From Trichosporon coremiiforme (Eukaryota; Basidiomycota; Tremellomycetes; Trichosporonales; Trichosporonaceae), in NCBI GenBank assembly GCA_039545355.1, contig BCJJ01000001.1, forward strand, positions 680,570-744,569: a DNA stretch of 64,000 bases, written 5' to 3'. Numbering within the stretch: the first letter of the stretch is position 1; each line of letters opens with the position of its first letter. The translations under genes and the position numbers were made by a program. Of the stretch, positions 11,193 through 21,510 are shown piece by piece. The notes under the pieces are model-generated. The model was not told where the DNA came from. It ran no database searches and saw only the letters and a list, made by a program, of their open reading frames with translations.

Positions 11193-12936
11193 CTATGCTG
11201 TGGTCCCGGACGAGAAGCCAGCGTGGTTCTGCTCCACGTCATACTCTGAGCGGAAGCCGGAGGGACCGGCCAAGCTCTCATCAGGCTGGAGGAGACCCTC
11301 CTCCTCTCCCTCGAGGCGAATCGCGCGCTTGCGGCGTTTCTCCAACTCTCTCCCGCGAGCCGACTTGTGGCCGCAGATATCAGCCCTGCCCTCCTTGTAC
11401 TTCATGCGAACGAGGGTGAAGATGATAAACCACCAATACGCCATGTACGTCCCGCACGTCCACACGGTGCCGATGTTGTTCCACCCGACGAGGGACTGCG
11501 CCAGCTGCCAGAACCCGCTGTACCCGTCGTGCCCGGGCTCTGGGGAACATCCCTTCAGTTTCCAGATGTTGCCTGCGACGCGGTAGGAGCCGGGCCCGTC
11601 GCCGGACTCGGCGGCCTGCGCACCGACGCCGTTCACGAAATACTGCCGCTCCAAGCCGTAAGCTGAGCGGCTGGCAAGACCCGCGCCCATGATGAACAGC
11701 AGCACCGTGCTCGCCGTCGTGAATGTCTTTAGGGACAGCCGCTCAGCCGAGGAGAAGAGGTACCACGCCGCAAGCCCGCCGACCGCAAAGCCAGTCAGGG
11801 CGCCGAAGATGATCGCGCGGGGCGAGTCCGTGATCCCAATCCCGCCGAGGAAGACGACACCCTCGAGTCCCTCCCTTAGCACCGTGATGAACGGCAGGCC
11901 GAAGAGGATGAATCCCCGCGCGGCGCGCGTGCGCACCTTGCGTTTCTTCCATGCACTCGCGACATCGGCGACGCCCGCGTGGCCCTCGACGGCACTGATC
12001 AGTTTCAGGCGCCACTTGGTCTGCGCCATTGGTAGACGGAGGAAGGCGAGGCCCATGACGAGGATGATGAGAGCGGCTACCCCGCAGAAAATACCCTCCC
12101 ATAGGTTCTCGGCGTCCTGCCACAGGTCGTGCGCGAAATGGTAGAACTGACGTTAGCGTCTGGGGGCGAGATAGATGACGAATGGTTGGGACGTGGTTGG
12201 ACGAGCTGATAATGATCTGCAGCCTGAGAACATGCTTCCTCGCAGCGTTTAGAGAGGTCTGTAACCAGAAGGAGTAGGAGGAACTGCTGCGGGGGTCCAC
12301 ACGATCCGAAATGGACGGAAGGTGTGCTTGAGGCATTAAGCGAGTCGTCACAAGACCAGCCTCAGCGCGACTGCTCCCCCACGCCACAACCCCCACAACC
12401 TGTCACGCGACGCGACGAAACTCACGATGTAGAGCACGATTGCGCCAACAATTGAAGCGGCAGCGAGGCCGATGAGCGCACCAGACCAGACCTGCGTCTT
12501 GAGTGCACGAACGACTTGCGCGCGGTCGTAGCTCGGCCGCTCCTCGCCATCGAGCGACGAGACGTCCGACACCGCGTCATCGTCCAGGTCGCGCGGGCGC
12601 ACGTTCGGGCTCAGCAGTTGCGGGGAGATATTCGGCGCGCTCCGGCCGAAAGTCGAGTACCGCCGCTCTCCCTGTCCGTCCTGCGAGGGCAGTAGCTCGG
12701 TGCGCGATCCCGTGCCCTGCGACGGCGAGTAGGGAATGATCTGGTCGACGAAGCCGAGAAGCACCGCGACTGAGGTCAGCGCGCCCAATGCAAAGCAGGC
12801 ACCGCGGGGTAGAAGTCAAGACTTACTGATGATGCCCGCCTCGAGCGTCTCGCGCAGACTGATGAAGGCCGCGACGGGCTGGGTGTCAGCTTCGTCAAGC
12901 ACAGCAGCTTACCGAGAAGTAATCTGTCGCACCCAT
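11193..12936 (-). CDS. FTR1: High-affinity iron permease Ftr1
   Basis: Moves ferric iron through the plasma membrane, normally in complex with a multicopper ferroxidase (Fet3). Exons 12913-12936, 12827-12878, 12426-12769 and 11193-12146 give 457 residues. The two iron-handling REXLE motifs are present: RETLE at residues 17-21 in the first membrane segment and REGLE at 231-235. Several further hydrophobic segments follow, then a hydrophilic C-terminal tail of about 70 residues with a basic patch. Between the first two membrane segments lies an unusually long Ser/Asp-rich loop of about 75 residues. The third intron (12147-12425, 279 nt) is much longer than its neighbours. An iron-type GATA site lies 76 bases upstream of the ATG. 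No ferroxidase gene is adjacent; the divergent neighbour is a TPT transporter. Confidence 0.93.
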
Positions 12937-14254
12937 TTCGAGTCGACCGATGGCGTGGGGTGGAACAGAGGGCTAGATGGGCGCGGCAGGAATGCTTGCC
13001 GCGGTGTATATATCTGATAACTAGCGCCTCGGGTGCGCGCCGGGTGCGTGAGGGGGGTGTGCGGCGACTGCGGCGAACGGAGAGTGCCAAGTGAGTCGAC
13101 TGTAGTCTGGTGACGGTTATCGGGCCCGATGGTTCGGCTTCGTCGGAGACGTCCTATGGTGCAGAGGTTTTACGGTATCCCACGGTCGTACTCTACTTCG
13201 CCCGAACGGCCAGTCTCCACTGTCGGAACATCTACGGCGGGTGATGCCGGAAAGCCTCCCACGGTGGGGGAGCGTAGCCACGCACAAATATGCCTCCCAC
13301 GGTTGCTTGTTAGCGCTCTCAAGTCCTCTGCCAAAAGTCGGGCACGGTTCCAGGTGCGAAGGCTCATAGTCCCTGCAGGCCCGGTGTCAATGCGGGACAT
13401 GGACGGTCCCGCCTTCAGGAAGCATGCAGAGGCCCCATATCAAGCTGCACAGCGGGGTTCACGGAGCGTCCTCTGCAAAAGGAAAAAGACACCAAGGCCC
13501 CAGCTTCGGCGATCAGCCACAACCGACGCCATCCATGTACGGCGACTACTCGCCAGCTGATAGCTCGAATCCTCACGGGCCGTGAGTGCCATGAACATGA
13601 CATGCCCTCTGTGCGCGCAGCTGCCGCGCATCCGGATCAGGCACATCCCGTTGCTGCTGAGTCACAAGGCGTTAAGCATGAGCAACGAGCGAAGACCATG
13701 TATGCCCGTCGCGCAGCTTAAGCTTCTCGGTTCAAGGGCAAGGGCAATGGCAGTGAAGACCACTTTGACCTATGGATTCTGAATGGCCTGCCTGAGGAGA
13801 CGGTCCTTCGGAGGCAAGTTGTACGTGCGGCGGCCGCTGGCTAGTTCGCTGGAGGGGATGCAGACGCAGACCCTTAGTTTATGTTAGGAAGAGCACGCCG
13901 GGACAGACCCTGGGCAATGTCTAGGTGAAACGTGAATTCTGTCGTCCGAACAAGATGTCCCAGCTAACCAGTGTCAGCAATCCCCATCCCCGCCCTTTAC
14001 ACCGTTCCAGCTGCACACTTCCACACTCGCACACACGCTAGTCCGCATGTCCGAACTTTCTTTCACATCTCTTCCAACTCCATCCCTTCCATCGGTCTCT
14101 CTGTCTTGAGCACCACCCTCGCTGCTCGCCCGCTCCGTGTCGCTGCCTGTCCGAGTACCTCACCTCCACCGTTCGGCCCACCAGACTCGCCCCATAACAG
14201 ACGGCAGACGTCCAGTTTCGATCGCTCCCACACGCGCCCGCGCAGTCCGCTACC
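12937..14254. other. Long divergent intergenic region, FTR1 / TPT transporter
   Basis: About 1.3 kb without a supportable gene. The FTR1-proximal end has an AT-rich TATATATC stretch fused to a GATA site (13009-13020). The transporter-proximal end (about 13975-14254) is pyrimidine-rich and looks like a 5' leader. A 143-codon plus-strand ORF at 13129-13560 is Arg/Ser-rich and not convincing. Confidence 0.55.
13012..13020 (+). promoter_or_regulatory. Iron-responsive GATA factor site (ATCTGATAA)
   Basis: Perfect match to ATCWGATAA, the site bound by fungal iron GATA repressors of the SreA/Urbs1 family (Cir1 in Cryptococcus). It lies 76 bases upstream of the FTR1 start. GATA sites work in either orientation. 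Position and target gene make regulation by iron likely. Confidence 0.6.
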
Positions 14255-15776
14255 ATGCCGCTGCTCCCGACACACTCAAAGGCCGACAGCGAGGACGCGC
14301 CCAACATGCCGTCCATGCTGTCCGCACGCAGTGACAGTGGGCTCGGCTACCATGATGAGAAGAGCCTGGACACGGTGAGTCAGATAGCCGGAACGTGTCG
14401 ACAAAGGGCATGCTGACACCTTCCTCCAGACCGCGAACGAGAAGGATGCTCCGGTCACGACAGCCCGGCCAGCACAGCGTGTTAACCTGAAGGCTGCCGC
14501 TATCAGTGAGCTGTCCGTGGCTTGTACAGTAGAGCTAACAGCAGTCCCCATCTGGATTGCGCTGTCATCCGCCGTCATCATCTACAACAGTACGTATCCG
14601 AGAAAGCCGACGGTCTGACAGCCCCAGAGTATCTCTACACCAACTTGAACTTCCCCTACGTGAGTGATGCAGCTGCTGACCTTCGGTTCTTAATAGCTGA
14701 CTCACAGCCGATCTTCCTGTTAGTGCAGCATTGATAAGCGATGGACAAGAGACCGAGGTACTAACATGCAGGACTTCGTTCCATCTTGGAGGAGCTGTGA
14801 GTTGCTGCTTCCTGGTTCTAACTGACGACAGGCTCTGGGAACTCGTATCCTGCGGCTAACGACGAACCTCATGGACGGCCTTGACCGGATCCCGATGACT
14901 GTGAGCTATCAAAGGGGTAGGCACAACTGACGCCCAGCGTGAAATCTACATCAAGTCCATTCTGCCGATCGGTGTTCTGTTCTCGGGATCGCTCATCCTC
15001 AGCAACTCGGCTTACCTGACGTTGGGCTCTGCTGACGTGCTTCGCTGACATCAGACTGACCGTGTCTTTCATCCAGATGCTGAAGGCGTTCACGCCGGTC
15101 GCCATCGTCCTGACCTCGGCGCTCTTCGGCATCCAGCCTCTGAACCACAAGCTGCTGGCGATCGTCCTGCTTATTTCAACCGGTTGCGCGCTTGGTGAGT
15201 TGCACGTAGCTCTGCTGAACTGACCCCCAGCCGCCTACGGAGAGCTCCACTTCAACCTGATGGGCTTTGTGTTTCAGACTAGCGCCGTTGTGGTGAGTTT
15301 ATATGCGCTCTTCACGAACTGACGATCAGTTTGAGTCGTCGCGACTCGTCATGATTCAAGTGCTGCTCCAGGGTCTGAAGATGGACCCGCTGTGCTCGTT
15401 GCACTACTACGCCCCCGTGAGTTGCGCTTGGCCCGCATGAACTGACAATGCCCAGGTGTGCGCCATCATCAACGCCTGCTTCCTCCCCTTCACAGAAGGT
15501 CTCGCACCCTTCCAGGCGATCCCGCGCATCGGCTTCTTCATCATGTCAACGAACGCGCTCTGCGCGTTCCTGCTGAACGTTGCCGCCGTGTTCCTCATCG
15601 GCGCCGCGGGCGGCCTCGTACTCACGCTCGCCGGCGTGTTCAAGGATATCCTCCTGATCTCGTCGAGCGTCATTTTCTTCGGCTCGTCCGTCACCACCGT
15701 CCAGGTGTTCGGGTACTCGCTCGCGCTCGCCGGCCTCATGATCTACAAGAACACGGCGTCGAGCAATAAGAAGTAG
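14255..15776 (+). CDS. TPT/DMT-family sugar-phosphate or nucleotide-sugar transporter
   Basis: Twelve coding exons: 14255-14374, 14430-14505, 14545-14589, 14628-14659, 14708-14718, 14772-14796, 14832-14900, 14938-15020, 15055-15194, 15231-15292, 15330-15416 and 15456-15776. The product is 356 residues. After a hydrophilic N-terminus of about 60 residues the protein is almost wholly hydrophobic, with about 10 membrane helices. Family signatures are KYLYTNLNFPYPIFLTSFH, LTVSFIQMLKAFTPVAI and the C-terminal LTLAGVFKDILLISSSV. The C-terminus ends in a short basic tail (SSNKK), as in Golgi/ER members. Substrate cannot be read from the sequence. Odd points: exon 5 is only 11 nt, and the intron at 15021-15054 is 34 nt with a GTTGGG donor. 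That donor is the only choice that keeps the YLTLTVSF core. Confidence 0.88.
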
Positions 15777-16237
15777 GCCATCCTGGGACACCAGAACACT
15801 TCACAGCTGGCAGCTCCGTGCCGTGAGGCATAGAGCGGTTGCTGCGCCGAAGCGACGGATTGGGAATGAGACTGGACATTTGAGCATTGGAATATAGACG
15901 ACAATCACAAACATAGCACGCGGTGCTGCTGACTACACCCCTTGACTCTTAGAACACTTTACATATGTACATTCGCGCCATGTAGCAAGCTGCCTAGTTG
16001 CTGCCTTTCACTGACCGTGGCCGGGATGACTGACCCTCGCCGCAACTTACACAGCGCCGTCAGTCACTCAACATGCCCGGCCATGAACGAACGTGGCCCT
16101 TTGCTCCCCCCGCGGCTGCTACGAATGCTCCAGCATTGGAGTATAAGGAGAAAGAGGCGAAGAGCACTCGCCGAAATTTTGCCAGAATTTCAGGGATCCT
16201 GTTTGTGTAGCAGCAGCATTTCTAGCCGAACAAGAAA
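15777..16237. other. Intergenic, transporter 3' end to tRNA-Asn
   Basis: 3' flank of the transporter and 5' flank of the tRNA gene. No gene seen. Confidence 0.55.
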
Positions 16238-16324
16238 TGCCCTATGGCTCAGTTGGCTAGCGCGTGGAGCTGTTACCACAAGTAACATACTCCGAGGTCC
16301 ACGGTTCGAGCCCGTGTGGGGCAG
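16238..16324 (+). tRNA. tRNA-Asn(GTT) with a 13-nt intron
   Basis: The strand folds as a cloverleaf: acceptor 16238-16244 with 16317-16323 (TGCCCTA / TGGGGCA, one G-T pair), D arm 16247-16263 with one T-C mismatch, anticodon stem TGGAG / CTCCG at 16265-16269 and 16290-16294, T arm CACGG-TTCGAGC-CCGTG at 16300-16316, and discriminator G at 16324, usual for Asn. The anticodon GTT is at 16272-16274. The intron 16276-16288 sits after position 37, the canonical eukaryotic site. It contains GTAACA, which pairs with TGTTAC across the anticodon and so forms the helix recognised by the tRNA splicing endonuclease. Mature length is 74. Internal promoter A box (TGGCTCAGTTGG) and B box (GGTTCGAGCCC) are both present. 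Confidence 0.93.
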
Positions 16325-16326
16325 TA

Positions 16327-16331
16327 TTTTT
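16327..16331 (+). terminator. RNA polymerase III terminator (T5)
   Basis: A run of five T begins two bases after the tRNA-Asn discriminator base. Confidence 0.8.
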
Positions 16332-16425
16332 GCGATCTGAACCATGTTCTTTATGGCGCCGGCTGTTGGGTGTTGAACTGCATGAGCTATGAGACTTTGA
16401 GGTGTGACGAAGGACGAAGGTTGAA

Positions 16426-16491
16426 GTGAGTGACAAGTGAGTGACAAGTGAGTGACAAGTGAGTGACAAGTGAGTGACAAGTGAGTGGCAA
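16426..16491. repeat. Tandem repeat, 11-bp unit x 6
   Basis: Six contiguous copies of GTGAGTGACAA; the sixth has one substitution (GTGAGTGGCAA). It starts about 100 bases after the tRNA. There are no spacers, so this is not a CRISPR. Confidence 0.95.
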
Positions 16492-17180
16492 GCGAAGAAC
16501 GGTCGCGTTTCAACCCGCGTCTGGAGTGCCTGAGCCGATGGCGACGCACTGATCTCACGCGCCTGGTTCAAACCTGAAGGCTGATGGCGATCTCCACGCC
16601 CTCCCCTCTCGCTTAACATGAATCAGCACACCACAGCATACCACCTCAGCCGCTCAGGCAGTGCGCCTTGGCAGGTGAGACGCATGCCCGCCCCGTCGTC
16701 AGTGGTTTCCGCGGGCCCATCGAGGGTTCCACGAGAGCTACACGAGAGCTCGAAGGACTCGAAGGGAATGACCCACCTGTCTCGTGGCCATGGCCATGGC
16801 TCTGGATGACTCGCCACACCTTATCGTCTTCCCCTGTGCCCCGTTGTGTTCCGATACAAGGTGAACTCCTGCACACTCAGGCTCCTCAGGCTTCTCAGGC
16901 TCGCCCAGATCCTAACCGGCAGGCAACCTGGCAACCTGACTTGTCACAGAAGCACAGAGGCACAGAGTCACGGCACGGAGGGAGGACCCCTCGTGAGCTC
17001 GTGAGGAACACGGCACGATTGCAAGTCTCGAAGCACGATATAGACAGGGCCCTTGTCAATGCAAAGAAGGAAGGCGCAGAACTCACTGTCCCTGTACAGT
17101 ACCCCAAACTGGAGAACAATAGGAGGCGGAATCGCCTGCCGTCTGATCTTCGGATCAGCTTCAGCTGGTCTTTCATTGGC

Positions 17181-17240
17181 GTCTGCTGGCGTCTGCTGGC
17201 GTCTGCTGGCGTCTGCTGGCGTCTGCTGGCGTCTGCTGGT
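17181..17240. repeat. Tandem repeat, 10-bp unit x 6
   Basis: Six copies of GTCTGCTGGC; the last has one change at its final base. A 10-bp period cannot keep a reading frame, which argues against coding. Confidence 0.95.
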
Positions 17241-18016
17241 GTTCGGAAGGCAAAAGGCACGCAACCGCTGGGAGCAGTGTCACCTTGCTTCCCTCGGCAC
17301 AACCCTCACGACATCCTGAGGTCATCCTGGATATCCTGGGTATCCTGGGAAGACGCATGGCAGACCTGGTCTGCCTCACCAAACACCTGACGTGATCACG
17401 ACAGCAACAGCACACCTGACTCGTCCCTCGGCGTTCCGCTCGCCCTGCGGCCCTAGGTGGTGGCTCGTGCGGATCTCTGTTGCCCCATCCCGTCCTCGCT
17501 TCCTAACTCTTCCTGACCACTCACACAAGACCAAGCGCACCCCTGAACACAGACGGAGCCGGTACCTCCCGGCATTCTGACTCCGTATGTTTCCATGTTT
17601 GCGCCTCTTGACTCCTGTGTCACTTGGCATCGCCCAGACCCGTGGGACTGTGGACTTGCGGATCTCGGTGTGACGGGTCCAAGCGGTCCAACTGCCGCCG
17701 GGAGTTTGGCCGGACTCTCACAAGTGTGCAAAGAGTATCGCACAAGACTGCAGCTGCAACATAGTTTAGATCCCAGAGGGGTGCGCGTGGCAATACATTA
17801 CACTCCGCGGAGCCGAGATGACCGAGAGAGAGTACCAAATATAATCTACTTCTACAACATGGTGATGCCTGGTTCTAACTTCTGATCCGATTCTGATAAC
17901 TGATGACTGATGCGATACTGTCGATTGCGTTTTGGTTTGGTTGTTGATTCGATTGTGATTATTCACAGTGATGAATGAGGCCAGGGTCTCGCTCCCCTCG
18001 CTGCCGCGCGAGTCGC

Positions 18017-21000
18017 TCAGATGCGCTCCAAGAAGCCCATCTCCCACTCACCCATGCGCCTTCGCTGCTCGGGATACAACGCCGTGCTCGCCTTGAGGGC
18101 AGCGATGAGCGCGTCGCACACGTCGGCGGGGTAGGTCAGGCGCTCGCACTGCCCCGCGTTCTCCGTGTTGTCACCGACCTTGTACATGATCTTGGCCGCG
18201 CGGAGGGTACGTCCTTGCGGGGCAGCGAGTGTGCTTCCCAGCTTGTGCGACTTGCCACTTTGGCCCTTCTCGACGGCGGCGGGGCGGCGGAAGGAAATGC
18301 GAACCGAGGGGTTGAACACCCACGCGATGAGGCGTGCCTTATGCGTCGAGTCCTCAATCACGAAGCGGTGGCTGCCGTGCGCCTGCACGAGCTCGAGCAT
18401 GTCCGACACGAGGAAGTTGGACACGGGGTAGCGAACACTGCCGGCGTCGCGGCCATGGACAGCGACGGCCCATTTCGCGAAACGCACTGTGCCGCCGCCC
18501 GGAGTTCCCGACTTGCGCACCTTGCCGATCTCTTCGCCACATTGGCACGAGGCGACGTGCCACTGGTCGTCCTGCGAATGTTAGCGAGGTGAACTGTATG
18601 GCTGGTTGTAGACCCCGAGCCGGCTCGCGGCACGGGGGATGTTGTCCGGCCCGCTGCGGGACTGCAGCGCTCAATGTTGGGCCATTGTATCGACCGATGA
18701 AGCGCGGGACTTGCAAGAGTTCCGCGCCGCCAGTGGGAGGCATGGCGCCGGCCTTCTTATCGGCCCGTCTGCCGGACAACATCAAAGTCAACTCACCTCA
18801 GAGACCTTCTTGATGCCGTTAACGTGGTCGCCAGAGACAAGGAGGTAGGAGCCGCCGACGAGGACGGTGTTGTCGTCCGGCCAGAAGCCGTCACGGGCCT
18901 TCTGGGCGATACTGGCAGTGAAGGAGGGGTCCGAGTGGCACATCCAGACCTCGAGCATCTCGGCCCAGTGCTCGGAAGGGAGGTCCTTGAATTGAACGTC
19001 GAGGGGGAAGGTGGCGAGCTCGCGCTCGCAGTTGTTGCAGGACAGGCTCTGCGGGTGCAGACTCCTCAGACTCGGAGCGGAGAGCGCATGCGTGATGGCC
19101 GAGTTGTATGCGAGCGTCGGTGTCGGTCCCGGAAGAGCCGCTATGCGCGCCTCCATATGGTTGTTCGTGACGGCGAGGGGAATCTTCTGGCCCAGAGGAA
19201 CGGGCGAGGGAAGACCGATGGCGAGCTTGAAGTCGGCGTCCGTGTCGCACACGAGCGTCGCGTCGCTGGCATTGTCGACATCGAGCTCAAAGCCGACATC
19301 GCTAGCTCCATAGACAATGCACAGTGTCGTGCACAGGTTCTCCTGGTGCTCGCAGATGTAGCCGATGTTGGCCGCGTTGGGCTTTCCAGAAGACATGGTG
19401 CGGAGGAGCCGGCCGGGGCGCGAGGCGATACGGCGCAGCGCGCTCTCCTTCTTCTCCTTGCGCTTGAAGCCGAAGCTGCCGAAGGAGGGTGACGCCGGCG
19501 GGGAGGAGGCGACGGGGGAGACGACGATGGAAGGCGACGAAATCTCCTGGTTCCTCAGACGGGAGGTCGACTGTGAGTCGAGGATGAGGTCTACAAAATC
19601 GTCCTTGCCTGCCTTGAGCTTGGGCGGGGAGCGGGGCGCGAAGGAAGTGACTCGCGGCGCACGAGGTGTCCGCGGAACCTCCTGGTTCTGGAAACGCGTC
19701 GAGGACGTAGCCGCAAAGAGTGTGTCGAAGAGGTCGTCGTCGTCGCCGCAGACCGGGGCTGGCCGTCTCCGGGGGGCAATGGACTGGACCGACTTCCTGT
19801 TATCCCGACTTGAGGGCAGGGAATGAGAAGTCAGGCGCGGGGTAAAGGGCGACACGGGAGAGGACTGGCACGAGGAGCTCGAGATGACCTGGTCGATGGA
19901 CGCCTGGGCCGAGTGCCTGCTCTTACGCGGGGGCTGAGAGGAGTTGCGGGGTCGGCGCTGCTCCTCGGAAACGAGAGAGACGGAGGATGCAGCGGGCGAG
20001 TTGGCGGCGGTGGTGGTAGAATTCGTACGGACTTTAGCGAGTTCGATCAATCCTCGGAGGAAGGCGTCGCGCTGCGTCATAATTAGCCCCCGCGCATTCT
20101 TTCTGTTTCTGCATCTTAACTCACCTCACGCAGCTCATTCGCCCGAGCGATGTTGTCATTCGGGCAGTCGGACAGGCCACGGTCGAGTTGCGTGCTCGTC
20201 TGCTGCAGCGCGTCCTTGAGGACCTGGCGGCGCTGTTTTGTCAGCTAAACTGGTAAAATTTCCCGGGTGTGATTGCTGATGTTGAACTCACCTTCTCCTG
20301 ACGCCTGATGGTCCAGTCGGCCTTCTGGCCAATGTCGAGCCGGTCGACCCTGTGGATGATGTCGTCGAGCTCCTGGATGTCCATTGTGCGCTGCCACTGC
20401 CCCTCGAGGTGTGGTGCGATGCGGTGGAGGCGCTCAATGACGGACACCACCGTGTCAGAGTCGGCGCTCCGCGCGAGCCCCTGGGCCTCGGTGGCGCCCA
20501 GGGACTGCTGGGACTGGAGGGACTGGACTGAGGCCAGGGACGACTTGCTCGCGGCAGCCTCCCTGATGAGGGTCGAGACGCTGGACGAGTACGACGACTT
20601 GCTCGTGTCCGGGTGCATGCCGTGCTGATACGGTGAGGGGAACTGGGGATGCGAGGCGGAGGTGGATGCCGTGGAGGAGGCAGCCGAAGCCGCCGAGGCG
20701 CCAGAAACAACACGCCGGCAGGGAGGTGTCCCAGGAGAAGGCGGGGCAGGCAGGGGCGACTGTGGTGGCGGGGACCGTGCAGGCAGGGCTCTGGCGTTGT
20801 CGGCGCGGGACGCCCTCGGCGATTCCCGGCGGCGCTGGACGAGCTGCACGACCGCGTGGCTGAGCGACTCGACCCGGGCCCAGGCGAGGTCTTCGCGCAC
20901 GGCGTGCACGGCGGGGTGGAGGAGGTCGACCTCGGACGCCGTCGGCTCCGCTCTCGGCGGGCGCTGGGCGGCGGCGCGCTGGACGGCCTCGAGAATGTGG

Positions 21001-21510
21001 ATCAGGCGGAGGTACGGCGAGGTGACCTGGGCGGGGTCGTCGGGGGGTGTGGCGGGGGAGGAGATCGCCGACGAAGGATGAAACGTCTCGAGCTCGTAAG
21101 AGGCCTCGAGCAGATCGTGGATCGCTCTCGCCAGCTGCTGCTCCTCCGCCGCGCGCTGCAGGCCGCGAGGCGACTTCTTTAGTCGCTCGAGAACCTCGAC
21201 ACACGCGCACTGGATCCCCGGCAGGTTGATTTCGGTCATGTCGTCATACTGACATTAGCTCATGTGACCTGGGCAGCAAACTTACGTCGTAGACAATGTC
21301 CGAGGCTGAGAACTCGGTCGACATGTCAGTCGACATGTCCTCGGTACTGGAGGGCATCTCGGGCGAGCGCGTGCTCGCGAGCCGGACGAGGTCGAGGAAG
21401 AGCGGCTCGCGAGGGAGGGATATTGAGTCGAGGCTCATGTCGCTGAGGCGGGGTTCGTGCGGCGGGCTGGCGGGGAGAGGAGGGAGGGGACGACTCTGGA
21501 TCACGTCCAT
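18017..21510 (-). CDS. HECT-like E3 ubiquitin ligase of the UBE3D/Ipa1 family with a long N-terminal extension
   Basis: Exons 21286-21510, 20292-21248, 20125-20232, 18797-20071 and 18017-18571, all joined in phase 0, give 1039 residues. The C-terminal third matches the E2-binding HECT-like family. It has CNNC at 775-778, the LPSEHWAEMLEVWMCH block at 794-809, CQCG at 864-867, and a final WEMGFLERI. Family members bind an E2 and can accept ubiquitin; yeast Ipa1 works in mRNA 3'-end processing. Human UBE3D is 389 residues, so about 600 residues here are extra. They are Ser/Pro-rich and low in recognisable domains, with a charged, probably coiled stretch around 350-440. A short motif occurs twice, near 570 and 620 (STRFQNQEV and TSRLRNQEI). 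The fourth intron (18572-18796, 225 nt) is long and contains an inverted repeat. A two-gene origin of this protein is possible. Confidence 0.8.
18638..18783. repeat. Perfect 13-bp inverted repeat inside an intron
   Basis: GATGTTGTCCGGC at 18638-18650 and its exact complement at 18771-18783, spaced by 120 bases. Both arms lie within the fourth intron of the UBE3D-like gene. The right arm begins 13 bases from the donor. Confidence 0.75.

Larger units (their letters stand above)
16332..18016. other. Gene-free stretch with two minisatellites
   Basis: About 1.7 kb between the tRNA gene and the UBE3D-like gene. Apart from the two tandem repeats listed separately I see no gene; overlapping ORFs on both strands have no coding character. 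Confidence 0.55.

Noticed and set aside
13129..13560. 143-codon plus-strand frame between FTR1 and the TPT transporter
   Set aside because: Arg/Ser-rich, no domain, no splice or promoter support.
16426..16491. Possible CRISPR-like array
   Set aside because: Head-to-tail 11-bp units with no spacers in a eukaryotic genome; an ordinary minisatellite.
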